From Monodelphis domestica (Eukaryota > Chordata > Mammalia > Didelphimorphia > Didelphidae): a DNA stretch of 64,000 bases. Shown here in pieces: positions 9,890 to 19,914 of the stretch; the stretch's first letter is position 1; the number at the start of each line of letters is the position of its first letter. Under the pieces are notes generated by a model. The model worked only from the letters and a program-made list of their open reading frames with translations. It made no database searches and was not told the origin of the DNA. The stretch covers positions 85,714,541 through 85,778,540 of the forward strand of contig NC_077232.1 of NCBI RefSeq assembly GCF_027887165.1, in the 5' to 3' direction. Position numbers and translations under genes: made by a program.

Positions 9890-10245
9890 ATATCCCTTTC
9901 CTCTCCTTTCCCTCCCTCTTTTCCCCTTTTTTCTCCTCCTCTTTTTTTCCCCTCCGCCTCCTTCCTCCTTCCCCTCTTCTCTCTCCCACCCTTTCCCTTC
10001 TTCACTTTCCCCTTCCCCCACCCCTTCCTCTCCTCTCTTATTCGCCCCCACCTCCTTTCCTCTCCTCCCACCTCCCTCTCCTCCTCCTTCTTTCTGCCCT
10101 GTCCTCCCACTCCTCTAGCTCTCACCACCCCCTGCCCCAGCCGTGGCCAGCTCCTCCTCCTCCTTTCTCTCTCCTCCTCCTCCAAGGCCCGGCCAGCCCC
10201 GCGGCTCCCGGCGCCCCCGCCCCCTCCCCTCCCCTCCTCCCCATT
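9890..10245. repeat. polypyrimidine (+) / polypurine (-) tract
   Basis: About 350 bp almost entirely C and T on the + strand, with short interruptions such as 'ctcaccaccccctgccccag'. It causes the long Pro/Ser/Leu (+) and Arg/Glu/Gly (-) frames here, which should not be read as proteins. Such tracts can form triplex structures. Confidence 0.9.
10214..10224. promoter_or_regulatory. GC box (SP1/KLF type)
   Basis: CCCCGCCCC followed by CTCCCCTCCCC repeats, about 100 bp before the donor site. Confidence 0.6.
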
Positions 10246-10325
10246 GTTGCGGCGGCTGGGTCCTAGGAAATCGGAATCGCCACTGCTCCGCTCGCTACCT
10301 GCAGGAAGGGCACCGAGCTGCTGAG
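10245..10325 (+). other. predicted first exon (5' UTR) of an unidentified gene
   Basis: The right edge is a near-consensus splice donor, GAG|GTAAGC, at 10,325/10,326. The left edge (start site) is a guess, placed where the pyrimidine tract gives way to mixed sequence after 'ccccattgttgc'. No ATG-initiated frame with plausible composition spans it, so it is called non-coding. Support comes from the island, the donor, and the exclusively antisense L1 pieces downstream. I do not recognise the gene, and a minus-strand transcript cannot be excluded. Confidence 0.5.
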
Positions 10326-10965
10326 GTAAGCGCTCTGGGCTCCTTCTCCTGCCTAACTCAGCCTTACCCTTGCCTGCCCCTCCCAGTCGGGTGGTCTCCT
10401 TACACCCGGCTCGCCGCTGGCCCATGTCCCGGCTGCTCCCGCTGGGAAACACCCCGCTCATCGGACTCGAGCAGCTGCCTAACCCGGGACAGGGTGTGTG
10501 GCTGTGGATGTGGCCGTGGCTGTGGGTGCGTGTGCGTGTGCGTGTGTGTTATACGGCTGTGCGCGCGCGCTCCGGCGCGGGCGGGCTGTAGAGCTGGCTC
10601 CGGAGAGACCTGGGGTCGCCTTTTTTTTTTTTCCAAAATAGCAAAAAAGAAGAGAAAAAGGAACTTGTTCTGTGGAGCCCCTGCTTGCCCCAGGGCCTCC
10701 AGCAAAGTGTCATTAACTAGAAGTTCCCGATAAACCAGACCTCAGGAAACAAAGGCGGGCGGGGGGGTGGGAGGTGGTGGTTAAAAAGGTCCTTTTCTTT
10801 CTCTCTCCACCCCCCCCCCAGTCTTGTCTTGGCCCCCTCCCTTGTCCCAAAACTGCACTTGGAAAAAAATGGGAAGATGACATGAGCATCCGTCAAGGGA
10901 TGGATGGGCAGTTTCTGTCCTCCTGGTGGAGCGTGTGCAAGAGTGCATGAGTGTGTATGTATGTC

Positions 10966-10996
<31 letters not shown>

Positions 10997-11838
10997 TGGG
11001 GGCGGGGACGGCGGACCTCGCTCAGTAAAGGCCCCAGGGCTTGGGTCCACCGGTGCTTTCCCCGTAGTCCCTATCACGGAGAGCGAGTGCCTGCCTGGGA
11101 AGCCGGAGACTTGAGCTCCAATGCGTCTTTGCCATTCATTAGTTCTCGATCTTTAGGAAGTCCCACCCCGCCACTGCAAGCCTCAATTTATACATCTGTC
11201 GCACTAGAAGATTAGACTCGACGGCTTTCTTTTTCCTTTACTGGGGTCTGAACTGAGAGCCTGCGGGCAGGGCGAAGGCAGCTAGCGGACCAGCACCGTT
11301 CCTTTACTCTCTGCTCGCGAAGACAGCCCACTGGCTTCGTACATTTCCTGTTTAATGCCGAGGTTAGGATTGGAGAGTCGAGAGCGATTGGTAGGGCTAG
11401 AGCCCCTTTGCTTCGACGTATTTTGATTTCTTCCGTTAGATTGGGGGAGGGGGAGGAGGGGGAAGGCCAGAAAAGAACCCGCCCCCACCCTTTCCACTTT
11501 AAATTTTGAAGGGACACGATTCCCTCCTTAATGGGGCTGAAACTTTCTCAAGTAGTCGGTCTTTTGGAAAGTGTATATTGTATGTTTGACCCTCGAGTTT
11601 AAGGCAGCTGGAACGTAAGGGCAATCATTGAGTTTTCTGAACTTGGAGGGTTTGGCAGGAAAACCCAATGGCACCTGACAGGCTTTGGGATTTGTACTCT
11701 CATCTGAGTCCACTGAGGAGTTGACAGTTCATCAGAAGTCAGTCAGTCAGTCAGCCAAAAAAAAGAAAAAAAGAAAAAAGAAAAAAAGGTTGAGCATTCT
11801 GGAGACACTGCTAAATCCCGTGAGTCTTAGCAATTGGA
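10326..11838 (+). other. start of proposed first intron, CpG-rich then unique
   Basis: The downstream half of the island holds (GT)n at 10,518-10,551 and 10,966-10,996, an alternating GC block at 10,558-10,571, 'ggcgggcggggg' near 10,752, and a second CpG-dense patch at 11,215-11,480. No second exon is apparent. A GTCA run and an A-rich patch lie at 11,737-11,790. Confidence 0.45.
10966..10996. repeat. (GT)n microsatellite
   Basis: About 15 GT units within the island. Confidence 0.95.
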
Positions 11839-12000
11839 GTGGGGAGTGGGTTAGGGGATGGAAAGATGAGTCAGAAGGCTTGGGGTTGAATTTTAGCTTC
11901 ACCATTTAATGCTTTATGACTAGACAAGTCATTTCTCCTCTCAGGGACTCAATTTCTTCATGTTTAACATGGCTTTGAGTTGGGTGAACTCTAGTCTTCC
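11839..12000 (+). mobile_element. MIR copy
   Basis: Sense MIR: 'gttgaattttagcttcacc', 'gactagacaagtcatttctc', 'ctcaatttcttcatgttt'. Confidence 0.65.
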
Positions 12001-12129
12001 TTTTGCTGTGGATTTGTGCTCGTTTCTATTTACAGTCCATCTGGAGAGACAATTTTTGGAATCATTGGATTATAAACCAGATTTGGATGGGCAGAATACT
12101 ATGAAAACTCAGAAGAGTGAGCATGTATA

Positions 12130-12600
12130 ATAGCTAGAGAACAATCCTGGAAAGCTTCAGGGAAGGAAGGTTGTTTTTAAGTTGAACTTGAAGAGAGGGG
12201 AAAGATTGGCAAAGACCAGGGATGAGAGATTTCCTAACAGGCTCCTCCAGATGCTGGGGGAGCGCTAAAGATAAGACTCTGTTCCTGCCTAGTGGAAGCT
12301 TATAGTCACCTAATGTAGATAAGACCTTCCTGCTGAATAGAATGTTCTGAGATAAGAATTACTTTCCTGTAAAGTGGAAGGAAAATCTAGAAGGCTTTGT
12401 TGGAGATGGTCTTTGTGTGATCTCCTTCAGAGGATGCTAATAGGTAGAAAGTTGTGGGTGAGGGAGTGAGGGAGGAGATTCTACTTATTATAGAGCAAAG
12501 AGAGAGCAAGATTAGGGAGGTGTCAGAGTTGTCTACTGGCCTTGTGGGGAAAGTAGGCCAGTTTGTTTGGAGCATAGGTTATGTGAATTTATTTTTGCAG
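12130..12600 (-). mobile_element. L2 LINE fragments
   Basis: Purine-rich complement of the L2 3' region ('cttcagggaaggaagg', 'agttgaacttgaag', then 'actctgttcctgcctag' and 'gaagcttatagtcac'). It may be two pieces, because the L2 3' end appears internally near 12,250. Confidence 0.5.
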
Positions 12601-12634
12601 ACCTGGGTGTGGATAGCCTCTTGGTAAGGAGTGC

Positions 12635-12812
12635 AGATCCAGTATCTTCTCTGCAATCTGGAGTTGTAGAGAGTTGCTAGGAGGATTTGACAGATTAAGC
12701 AATTTGCCACAGGTCACATTTCCAGTTATATGTCAGAGCCTAGAATCTAACTCAGGTCTTCCTGATTCAGAGAACAGCTCTGTCATTATACCACATTCCT
12801 TTCCATATGAAT
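12635..12812 (-). mobile_element. MIR copy
   Basis: Antisense CORE: 'gccacaggtcacatttcc', 'ctaactcaggtcttcctgat', 'cattataccacattcc'. Confidence 0.65.
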
Positions 12813-12819
12813 TTGAATA

Positions 12820-13345
12820 GTGAAACATAAGGCTGGAAAGGTAGGTGGAAGTTCAATTGCAGCATGTGTCAGTCTAAGGCATTTGGACTTTTTTTTTTTT
12901 TAATGTGGGCTGGTGTCAACCATGTTTGATGAGTGAAGCCATGTCAGATTTCTGCTTTAGGGACCTTGATCTGGCAGTGGTAGGTAGGACTGGATTAGAG
13001 AAGAGAGGTAAGGCAGCTTACAATTGGACTTTTCCACACAATGATTAGAGAGGTTTTTGGACTGGCATGGTGGTGCTGGAGATGAATAGAGGAATAGATG
13101 CGTTTTGGGGTTAGAATTTATAGGACTTGATAATGTGGGGAGGGAGACAAGAGAGACTAAAAAAAAGATGGGCTCGGGTTTCAAAATCTAGGTGGTAGGG
13201 AAAATAGAGGTTCCAGTAACAGAAATGTGGGAAGCTAGTTTAGGGTGATTTAGGTGCTGGCAAGAGGACCAGTTGGACAGAGCAAGTAGGCAGTTAGAAA
13301 TAGGGAATTTCCAGCAAGAAGTTCAAGCTGGAAATACATATATTT
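12820..13345 (-). mobile_element. L2 LINE, 3' region
   Basis: Complement of the L2 3' region in the expected order: 'ggcatttggactt', 'gatctggcagtgg', 'ggtggtgctggagatg', 'ggacttgataatgtggg', 'gaggttccagtaacag', 'aggcagttagaaatag'. The frame at 12,957-13,184 (-) is its decayed sequence. Confidence 0.75.
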
Positions 13346-13719
13346 GAGTGTCATTTTAATATCAAGGCTATACAAAGAACAGTTATTTGTGTTTACTCTT
13401 GTGTACAGCCTTAGACTAGGTGCTGGAAGCTTTAAGGGGGGAGAGGTGAGAGGAGGAAGAACAAAGGAAATGGAAAACAGTCCTTACATGAAAGGAATAC
13501 TAATGGGTGTGGGGGGAGACAATGAATAGATTTCACTAGGTAAATCAGTTATAAAAAACATGAAGAAATGCAAGATGACATAAAGTATAAATAAAAGATG
13601 TAAGCAGAGATTAAGAATAAGGGAGTTTTTGGAGAAGCTACTCAAAGATATACTTTAAACAATTTTCACATTCATATCTATAAGCCTCTAAGCTATAGCC
13701 TCAGAGATCATTTAGGCAG
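13346..13719. other. single-copy non-coding stretch
   Basis: AT-rich, with no recognisable repeat or exon. It may contain decayed L2 near 13,480. Confidence 0.4.
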
Positions 13720-13868
13720 GCAGGTCTAAGTAGAGTAAGCATAACATTTGCAGTCACAGGGCCTGATTTTAAATCTGAAGTTTGCCATTTACTGTACTAC
13801 TTATATGACCATAGGAAAGTTATTTCTCTTTTCTGAACCTCCATTTTTTCCTTTGTAAAATGAGGGCA
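13720..13868 (+). mobile_element. MIR copy
   Basis: Sense MIR: 'cataggaaagttatttctc', 'ctgaacctccattttttcc', 'tttgtaaaatgagggc'. Confidence 0.7.
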
Positions 13869-14149
13869 TGCAGTACAAACTTTTGTCTATGTTCTTAATA
13901 AAAATGGGCAAAAGCCTAGAATTGTTTCACTTTCTACATGAGGCTTTTCCTGATCCTCAACCCACCCCCTTCCATATAGCATTAGTGACTAATGTATTTA
14001 GTCTTAGATCATTAGAAGAAAGAGAATTCATTCCAAGTAGGGGCCAGGGAAATTCATATTCAATTCACATTAGGAAATGTGAAATTTAATAGTGGGAAAG
14101 GACCTCAGAGACCATATTTATTCTTAGAGTAAGGTCTAAAATCTGGACC

Positions 14150-14405
14150 TCTTGGTGCCACAGTGGATAGAGCTCCAGACCCAGACTCAGGAAGACTTGA
14201 GTTCAAATTTGACCTCAGGACACCTACTAGCTGTGTGATCCTGAGCAAATCACTTAACCCTGTTTGCCTCCATTTCATCATCTGTCAAATGAGCTGTAGA
14301 AGAAAACAGCAAACCACTCTGCTATCTTTGCCAAAAACAAAACAAAGCAAAATAAATGGAGTCTTGAAGAGTCAGACACAACAGAAACACTGAATAACAA
14401 CAATG
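14150..14405 (+). mobile_element. CORE-SINE, tail B
   Basis: Head 'ccacagtggatagagc', B box 'gagttcaaatttgacctc', CORE 'gtgtgatcctgagcaaatc', tail 'tatctttgcc' and 'gagtcagacacaac', ending in an AAC-rich tract. Near full length. Confidence 0.9.
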
Positions 14406-15700
14406 ACTAGAACTTAGGTTTCTAAAGTCAATTTACAATGTTTGGACTAAGGAATCTGGAAGTTCACTTCATATTCTAAAATTCTTCAATTACAAATTAG
14501 TTCTTGGAACTTGAGGTTTAATCCCTTGGTTAATGTTTCCACAACTTCTTGTGTATCTAAAGATTCTAAGTTAATCTTACGTGAGTGAGTTCTTCATCTG
14601 TATCTCAGAATGAAGAACAGTTATTTCCTTTGAGATCATAGGATGTCCTATTATTTGCCCAGCATGAGCTTTACTGTGCTGTATCAATTGAGGCTCTATT
14701 TTCTCTAAGTAGAATTTTGGCCTAGATCTCTTTCTTGGTCAGGTGTTCCATGGTTCTCCCTAGGGTCAAATTAAGGCTGCTCCTGATCAGCCTGATCACT
14801 TCCCAAGCTCTAAAACTTACCACCACTTCAGGGATTTTATTAACAAATGGAATTTTGGGAAGTGCTTTTGGTGATACCATGTACATATGTAGTAAGTGTA
14901 TTTCTGAAAACTTGGGTATAAATGAAATATCTGTAAACAGATCATTTGTAATATACTAGAAGTGTTCCCTTATACTTCCTTTTCATTTTTCAAATTTTCT
15001 ATTCTGTAGCTTAAGGGAAAAAGAAGAAAACACCCTGTAGTTGTTACTCAGTTTTGAGGAACTGTTACCTGCATAGGAATAAAATTTATGCACCTGCTGT
15101 AGGTAAGTTAGGCTCACTCAGAAAAGTGACCCATTTCCAGGGGATTTTGTATCCTTGGAACTCAAAAGGTTAGTTCAGATCAGCCTTCAGATTTCCACTC
15201 TCAGGCAGTTTGGTGAATGCTGTTATACAATAGGGTTTGGGACATTATAGAGTGATTGAGTCATAATGGATAAATGATATTGTGAAATGTCTTTTTGGGG
15301 GCAAGGTTATTATTATTACATGGTATGAATTTTCTTAAAGCCAATCATACTGTGAATAGAGTTTTGATTTTTCTGTTGTTAACTATTCCAGTGGCAACAA
15401 GAATGAAAATGTCTGATGGAAAAGCACCTAAATGTAGCCAAATATTTAAGAATAATGCTTCAGATTTTAATTATGACTTACAAGTTGGTAGCTAACCAGA
15501 AATGGTAGGATATTGGTGCTAGAAAGGACCTATGAGATACCTTTGTTTTAAAGGTATTGCCAGGCAAACATTTAAGCTCTTTATATGTGCCATGTCCTGT
15601 GTTAAGCACCTGAGATGAAAAGGGAAGGTAAAGACAGTCAAATAATGCAAGAAGTAAACAGAATTGGAATTTGAACTAGGTCTTCTGACTGCTTCCAAAA
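14406..15700. other. single-copy non-coding stretch
   Basis: About 1.3 kb with no clear mobile-element consensus. Frames at 14,735-14,959 and 15,295-15,495 (+) have no domains and no supporting splice signals. Confidence 0.45.
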
Positions 15701-15703
15701 TCA

Positions 15704-15706
15704 GTC

Positions 15707-15786
<80 letters not shown>

Positions 15787-15853
15787 TTTCTTTCTTTCTT
15801 TTTCTTTCTTTCTTTCTTTTTCTTTCTTTCTTTCTTCCCTCCTTCCCTCCTTC
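15704..15853. repeat. (CTTT)n microsatellite with CCTT end
   Basis: About 150 bp, a pure CTTT run for its first 80 bp, then interrupted, ending in CCTTCCCT. It directly abuts the 3' tail of the SINE at 15,854, so it probably grew from that tail. Frames on both strands here are repeat artefacts. Confidence 0.96.
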
Positions 15854-16029
15854 CTAGAATCAATACTGTGTATTGGTCCTAAGACAGAAGAGTGGTAAGG
15901 GCTAGGTATTGGGGGTTAAGTGACTTGCCAATGGTCTCACAACCAGGAAGTGTCTAAAGTCACATTTGAGCCCAGATCCTCCAATCTCTAGACCTGGCTC
16001 TCAATATACTGAGCCACTTAGCTACCCAC
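15854..16029 (-). mobile_element. CORE-SINE, tail A
   Basis: Minus copy from 'tagaatcaatactgtgtattgg' to 'gccacttagctacccac'. Its outermost tail has been replaced by the adjacent microsatellite. Confidence 0.9.
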
Positions 16030-16559
16030 TCCCATGCTCTTTCTAATAGACTTCTCTCTTTTTTGAGTGGAAGCCAGGTGCTTTTTTCCTACCATACCAC
16101 TGTAACCATGTTTCATAAATCATAAAGAGAGAGTTTTGCCAGTAGCTGTCTTTGCATTTCTGAGATTCTCATGGGGCGGACTGCTTTGTATAGGGAACTG
16201 TATTACATGTTGGAAATCCAATTGGATATATAATGGTACCATTATGGTTTTATAAAATTGTCCACCAAAATGGCTCTGGGAGAGAATCCTTCAGCACTGG
16301 GGAGATAGAGTTCCTTTGGCTTTTCAGCTGCACCATATTTGTAAAGCATAGAGGTGGGGCCTCATGGAAGGGGGGTTTTTGGTGGAAGGAGGTGCTTTGT
16401 AGATTACTGTCCTTGTCTATTTGACCTCTCCTTCACACTGAAGGGAAGGATATTTTGCAATTGTCCAGATTGTTATCTAGGACAAAAATTTGAGAATATA
16501 ATTGCTTCATTCCAGTACTTTATTGTTCCCTGACTCAATATTAGGATTTTGGTATTTAA
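16030..16559. other. single-copy non-coding stretch
   Basis: Nothing recognised. A frame at 16,233-16,424 (+) has no supporting evidence. Confidence 0.4.
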
Positions 16560-16695
16560 AGGTGGTTAAAGATTATAGGGTCACAGGCTTCATTTTCAAA
16601 GAGATTTCAGAAAGCAGCTAGTCCAGTCTTCTCATTTTGCAGAGGGGAAGATGAGAGTTTCTCTAGGCCACTTAGGCAGTAAGAGGCAGAATCAG
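16560..16695 (-). mobile_element. MIR-like fragment
   Basis: Antisense: 'cagtcttctcattttgcag', 'gaggcagaatcagg'. Confidence 0.55.
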
Positions 16696-16709
16696 GTTTT
16701 ATTTATTTA

Positions 16710-16748
16710 AAAAAACCCTTACCTTCTGTCTTAGAATCAATAGTAAGT
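16710..16748 (-). mobile_element. CORE-SINE tail A, tail-only fragment
   Basis: Only the last ~39 bp of the tail is present, minus oriented. It ends in GAATCAATAGTAAGT, the exact inverse of the tail of the next, + oriented copy. Confidence 0.75.
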
Positions 16749-16897
16749 GGGGGCAGCTGGGTGGCTCAATGGATTGAGAGTATAATATATCTGGCCTCAG
16801 ACACTTCTCAGCTGTGTGACCCTGGGCAAGTCACTTAACCCCCATTGCCTAGCCCTTACCACTCTTCTGCCTTGGAACCAATACTTACTATTGATTC
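16749..16897 (+). mobile_element. CORE-SINE, tail A, part of a fold-back
   Basis: Plus copy with intact head 'gggcagctgggtggctc', 5-10 bp lost around the B box, full CORE, and tail ending ACTTACTATTGATTC (16,883-16,897). That end is the perfect reverse complement of 16,734-16,748. Confidence 0.9.
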
Positions 16898-17099
16898 TTT
16901 TTTTTTTTAATCCTTACCTTCTATCTTGGAGTCAATACTGTGTGTTGGCTCCAAGGCAGAAGAGTGGTAAGGGCTAGGCAAGTGAGGTCAAGTGACTTGC
17001 CCAGGGTCACACAGCTAGGAAGTGTCTGAGGCCAGATTTTAATCTAAGATCTCCCATCTCTAGGCCTGACCCTATCCACTGAGCCACATAATTACCCCT
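16898..17099 (-). mobile_element. CORE-SINE, tail A
   Basis: Full-length minus copy placed tail to tail against the preceding + copy. The pair forms a long inverted repeat. Confidence 0.93.
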
Positions 17100-17139
17100 C
17101 AGAATCAGGCTTTAAATCCAGGTTCCCTGTCTCCCCCAA

Positions 17140-17790
17140 TTAGAACTTTTTCTTTTTTAATTGAAGTGCCCCTTTTTCATATTGTTATAATTTTAATCAT
17201 GTCCACTTGTCCAAACCATTCCTGGAATAAGATGTACATTTAAGAAAACCAATCAAGACATTAGCCATTGTCGGAAAATGTATACCTCATTCTGCCCCTA
17301 TGAGCCCCCCTTGCTTTGCATATAGAGTGCTCCCCCCACTTCTCTGATGAAAAGTGAGAGATCTGCTTTACCGTTTCATCTTACATTAGATCACTGCATT
17401 GATCAGAGTTCCCATCATTTTTGATGTTGTTATTTAATTCTAGTCATTGTATCAATTGTTCTCCTGGTTCTACTTCTCTTTCAGTATTTCGTGTCTTCTC
17501 AGAGCTTCATAGTCATCATTCCTTAAGGCACAGACTATCCCACAGTTTGCCCCATAGGTCATCAGCTCATGGGCATCCACCCTGCTTTCACTCTTTGTTA
17601 GCACAAAAAGTATTTTTATACTTATATCGGTGTATAAAGGACCATTCCCTCTGTCTCTGGCCTCATGGAAGGTACATGCCTGGGACTCTTTCACCATGTT
17701 ATCTCCTTGGTGACCTGACCCAGAGACTAGACACGATGCTTAGCATTCTGATGGCTGGCCTTGACTAGTAGGAATTCTTTTTGCTCTAAC
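17140..17790 (-). mobile_element. L1 LINE 3' end
   Basis: Antisense L1 3' UTR and ORF2 end: 'tagatcactgcattgatcag', 'caattgttctcctggttct', 'gggcatccacc', 'tatcggtgtataaaggacc', 'ctctgtctctggcctc'. It is more diverged than the 39 and 53 kb copies. Confidence 0.6.
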
Positions 17791-17799
17791 TAGGTCTAA

Positions 17800-18090
17800 A
17801 AGAAGAGTGGAGAATGTTATCGGGAAGAAAAACTCTTCTCTGTAGAGATGGATCTTTCTTGTTCAGTAGCCCAGTGAGCTAGGTGACCTCTGAGGGGTCT
17901 TCCAGCTCTGAATATGCTGTGAAAATCATTTAGACAATTAATGATGTCTAGAAGTAGAATAGGCTGCCTCTGGAGAAAGTGGCTCGTTGTCCCTTGAGGT
18001 CTTTGAAGGAAACTGAAAGATGTCCAATTCCTATTGAGGAGATTCCTATTTGTGTAGTGTTCTTAGACCAGATGACCAATGATAGATAGA
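17800..18090 (+). mobile_element. L3/CR1-like LINE 3' fragments
   Basis: 'gtgacctctgaggggtc', then 'gtagaataggctgcctctgg', 'ttgaggtctttgaagg' and 'tagaccagatgacc': CR1-clade 3' ends, ending in GATA repeats, the usual tail type. Confidence 0.65.
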
Positions 18091-18117
18091 TAGTGTGAAA
18101 TGATTTTTTTTATTTCC

Positions 18118-18715
18118 TTGTTCTATCTTGAGTTAATCAAGAACTAAAAGTAGTCCTACTTAACACTTAGTAAGTCACTAAGTAAGAAAGTTCACAAGTC
18201 ACTAGGAATAAAAAGTTCATACCCCCAAAGACTACAAGCACTGTCCTCCCCCTTGGGCAATGCTAGGCAAATTGGGCGGCTGTGATTGGTTCCTGTGAAG
18301 TAGGAGAAAGACAGGAAGTGATGTGGAAAAAGGGCTATAAAAGGCGAGACCCCAAGGAGAAGAATGCATTTTCCTTCCTTACTCTTCTCGAGGACTCTCT
18401 TTCTCAGTTGATGTGTCCATGGGATACCCTCTTTAGTGTAAGCTCTGTTCACACTAGTGACCAGAGTCAAAGTCAAGTCAAAATGGCAGTCAGTCTTGGC
18501 CTCGTGTGCCCTGAAGGTTCTCAGAAGTTTTTCAGTGTCTCCTGGTTCTTTGGATTTTGGTTTTCGTATTATTTGTGGTCTGGAGGCTCTAGGATTAGGA
18601 CTTAGGGTATTTGTAGCTAGGCTATTTTTTCTACCTCTTTCCTATATTTCCCACTTTCTCTACCTTGCTATAAATAAAAGCTGCTAACAGTCATTTTGAC
18701 TTAAGAATTATTTTT
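18118..18715 (+). mobile_element. solo LTR of an endogenous retrovirus
   Basis: The order fits a + LTR: U3 with an inverted CCAAT box (GATTGG, 18,284-18,289), an ETS-like GGAAGTG, TATAAAA (18,336-18,342), then AATAAA at 18,673-18,678 followed by a short U5-like end. No internal retroviral sequence lies on either side. Both ends are approximate because I found no convincing target-site duplication. The 107-codon frame at 18,282-18,605 crosses promoter and leader and is not a gene. Confidence 0.65.
18284..18342 (+). promoter_or_regulatory. LTR core promoter: CCAAT box and TATA box
   Basis: GATTGG lies 47 bp before TATAAAAG, with GGAAGTGATGTGG between them. Both core elements match consensus. 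Activity is not known. Confidence 0.6.
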
Positions 18716-18829
18716 TTTTAATAAATGGCAAGACAATTTTTCTAAAATTCATATATTTGTCAAACCCATTTTTAATAATTACAATAAATAGATAGCTAGA
18801 TAAATCAAGTAGTTAGAAAGAATGAACAA

Positions 18830-19000
18830 TTTTAAGCATTTCTTCTGCACCAATCAGTTTGTTTAGTACTGAAGATACAAATACAAGACTTTCCCTACTT
18901 TAAGGTACTTATTTCTGAGGGAGGAAAACACAAAGGGGAAGTGAAGGGAGAAGAGAAAATGACAAGTGAAGAGTAATCTGGAGGGAGAATCCAGGAGTGA
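18830..19000 (-). mobile_element. L2 LINE 3' end
   Basis: Antisense: 'gtactgaagatacaaatac', 'ctactttaaggtacttatt', a decayed form of the L2 3' end. Confidence 0.5.
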
Positions 19001-19040
19001 ATGAGGTGAAGTATGGCTGGGAGTCCTTTCTCAAATGATA

Positions 19041-19278
19041 TAGTGCAATGATGTCTGATTTTGTGACCTCATTTGGGGTTTTCTTAGCAAAAACACAGGA
19101 GTAGTTTGTCTTTTCCTTCTCCAGTTATTTTTACAGAAATGAAACTGAGGCAAACAGGGTTAAGTGACTTGTTCAGGGTCACACAGCTAGTAAGTGTCTG
19201 AGGCCAGATTTGAACACATAAAGATGAGTCTTCTTGATTCCAAACCCAGTGCTCTATTCACTGTCACCTAGCTGCCCA
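19041..19278 (-). mobile_element. CORE-SINE, tail B
   Basis: Minus copy: 'gacctcatttggggttttc', 'ccttctccagttatttt', 'gttcagggtcacacagc', 'gaggccagatttgaac', 'cacctagctgccc'. Confidence 0.9.
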
Positions 19279-19914
19279 CTGAAGAATGGAACCACAAGTT
19301 GGGAAAAGAGAGCCTCAAGGCATAGTTTTTTCCAGGGTAACAGGTAACCCAGGAGTGGGAAGAATCTGGAGAGACCAAATATAATCTGCTCAGCTCAGAT
19401 TTAGCAGTTTTAAAATAGGACCATAGAATTACAGATTTGAAAAGGACCCCAGGGTTATTTAATTCATCCTAGATGAATTGCATTCCCTTTTGTAACAAGC
19501 CTGTCAGATGATTAGCTGTTTTTTTTTTTTTTTTGGTACCTCTAATAAGCCACCTGTCCTTTACCCAGGAGCTCTTTAGTCAATACTATTTAAAGCTGTA
19601 TGGCATTCCTTAATAGACAAGTGTTGATTGACATTTTGGCCTATGTTGGGGGGAAAACCCAAACCTGATGTTCTTGCTAATGATCCTTTCAAAACAAAAC
19701 ATATCTAGCATGTTAAGTTTAGTATTTAATAACCTCCTCAAATATTTACAGACCTGAGGGGAATCTTTATGCTAATGAAACTTTCTGATATTTCTGTTTT
19801 CAATTGATCTCTGTCAAGTCTGTCAGCAGAGTTGGGAGATATAATTAGATCAGAAGGGATCTTCGAAAGCCCAACTGAAACCCCAGGGGGGGCAAATGAC
19901 TTGACCAAGGTTTT
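19279..19914. other. single-copy non-coding stretch
   Basis: No firm repeat call. A weak MIR-like motif lies near 19,420-19,470. Confidence 0.4.

Larger units (their letters stand above)
9475..11480. promoter_or_regulatory. CpG island, probable gene promoter
   Basis: CpG dinucleotides and G+C rise abruptly against the AT-rich, CpG-poor surroundings, and the recognised interspersed repeats stop. The island contains an NRF1-like site, CCCCGCCCC and GGGCGG boxes, a long pyrimidine block, a strong + strand donor and two (GT)n runs. No TATA box is evident near the donor, as is usual for CpG-island promoters. The gene cannot be named because its coding exons are not in view. Confidence 0.85.

Noticed and set aside
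9635..10733. Long overlapping frames of 170-230 codons on both strands in the CpG island
   Set aside because: They are Pro/Ser/Leu-rich or Arg/Glu/Gly-rich translations of a polypyrimidine/polypurine tract, open in several frames at once, some starting at non-ATG codons.
15664..15882. Phe/Ser/Leu (+) and Lys/Glu (-) frames
   Set aside because: Direct translation of the (CTTT)n microsatellite.
16749..16800. tRNA gene
   Set aside because: The A/B-box-like head belongs to a CORE-SINE. No acceptor stem or anticodon arm can be folded with confidence.
18282..18605. 107-codon frame
   Set aside because: It spans the CCAAT/TATA promoter and leader of an LTR.
18118..18715. A complete provirus
   Set aside because: No retroviral internal sequence lies beside either LTR, and the two LTRs belong to different families.
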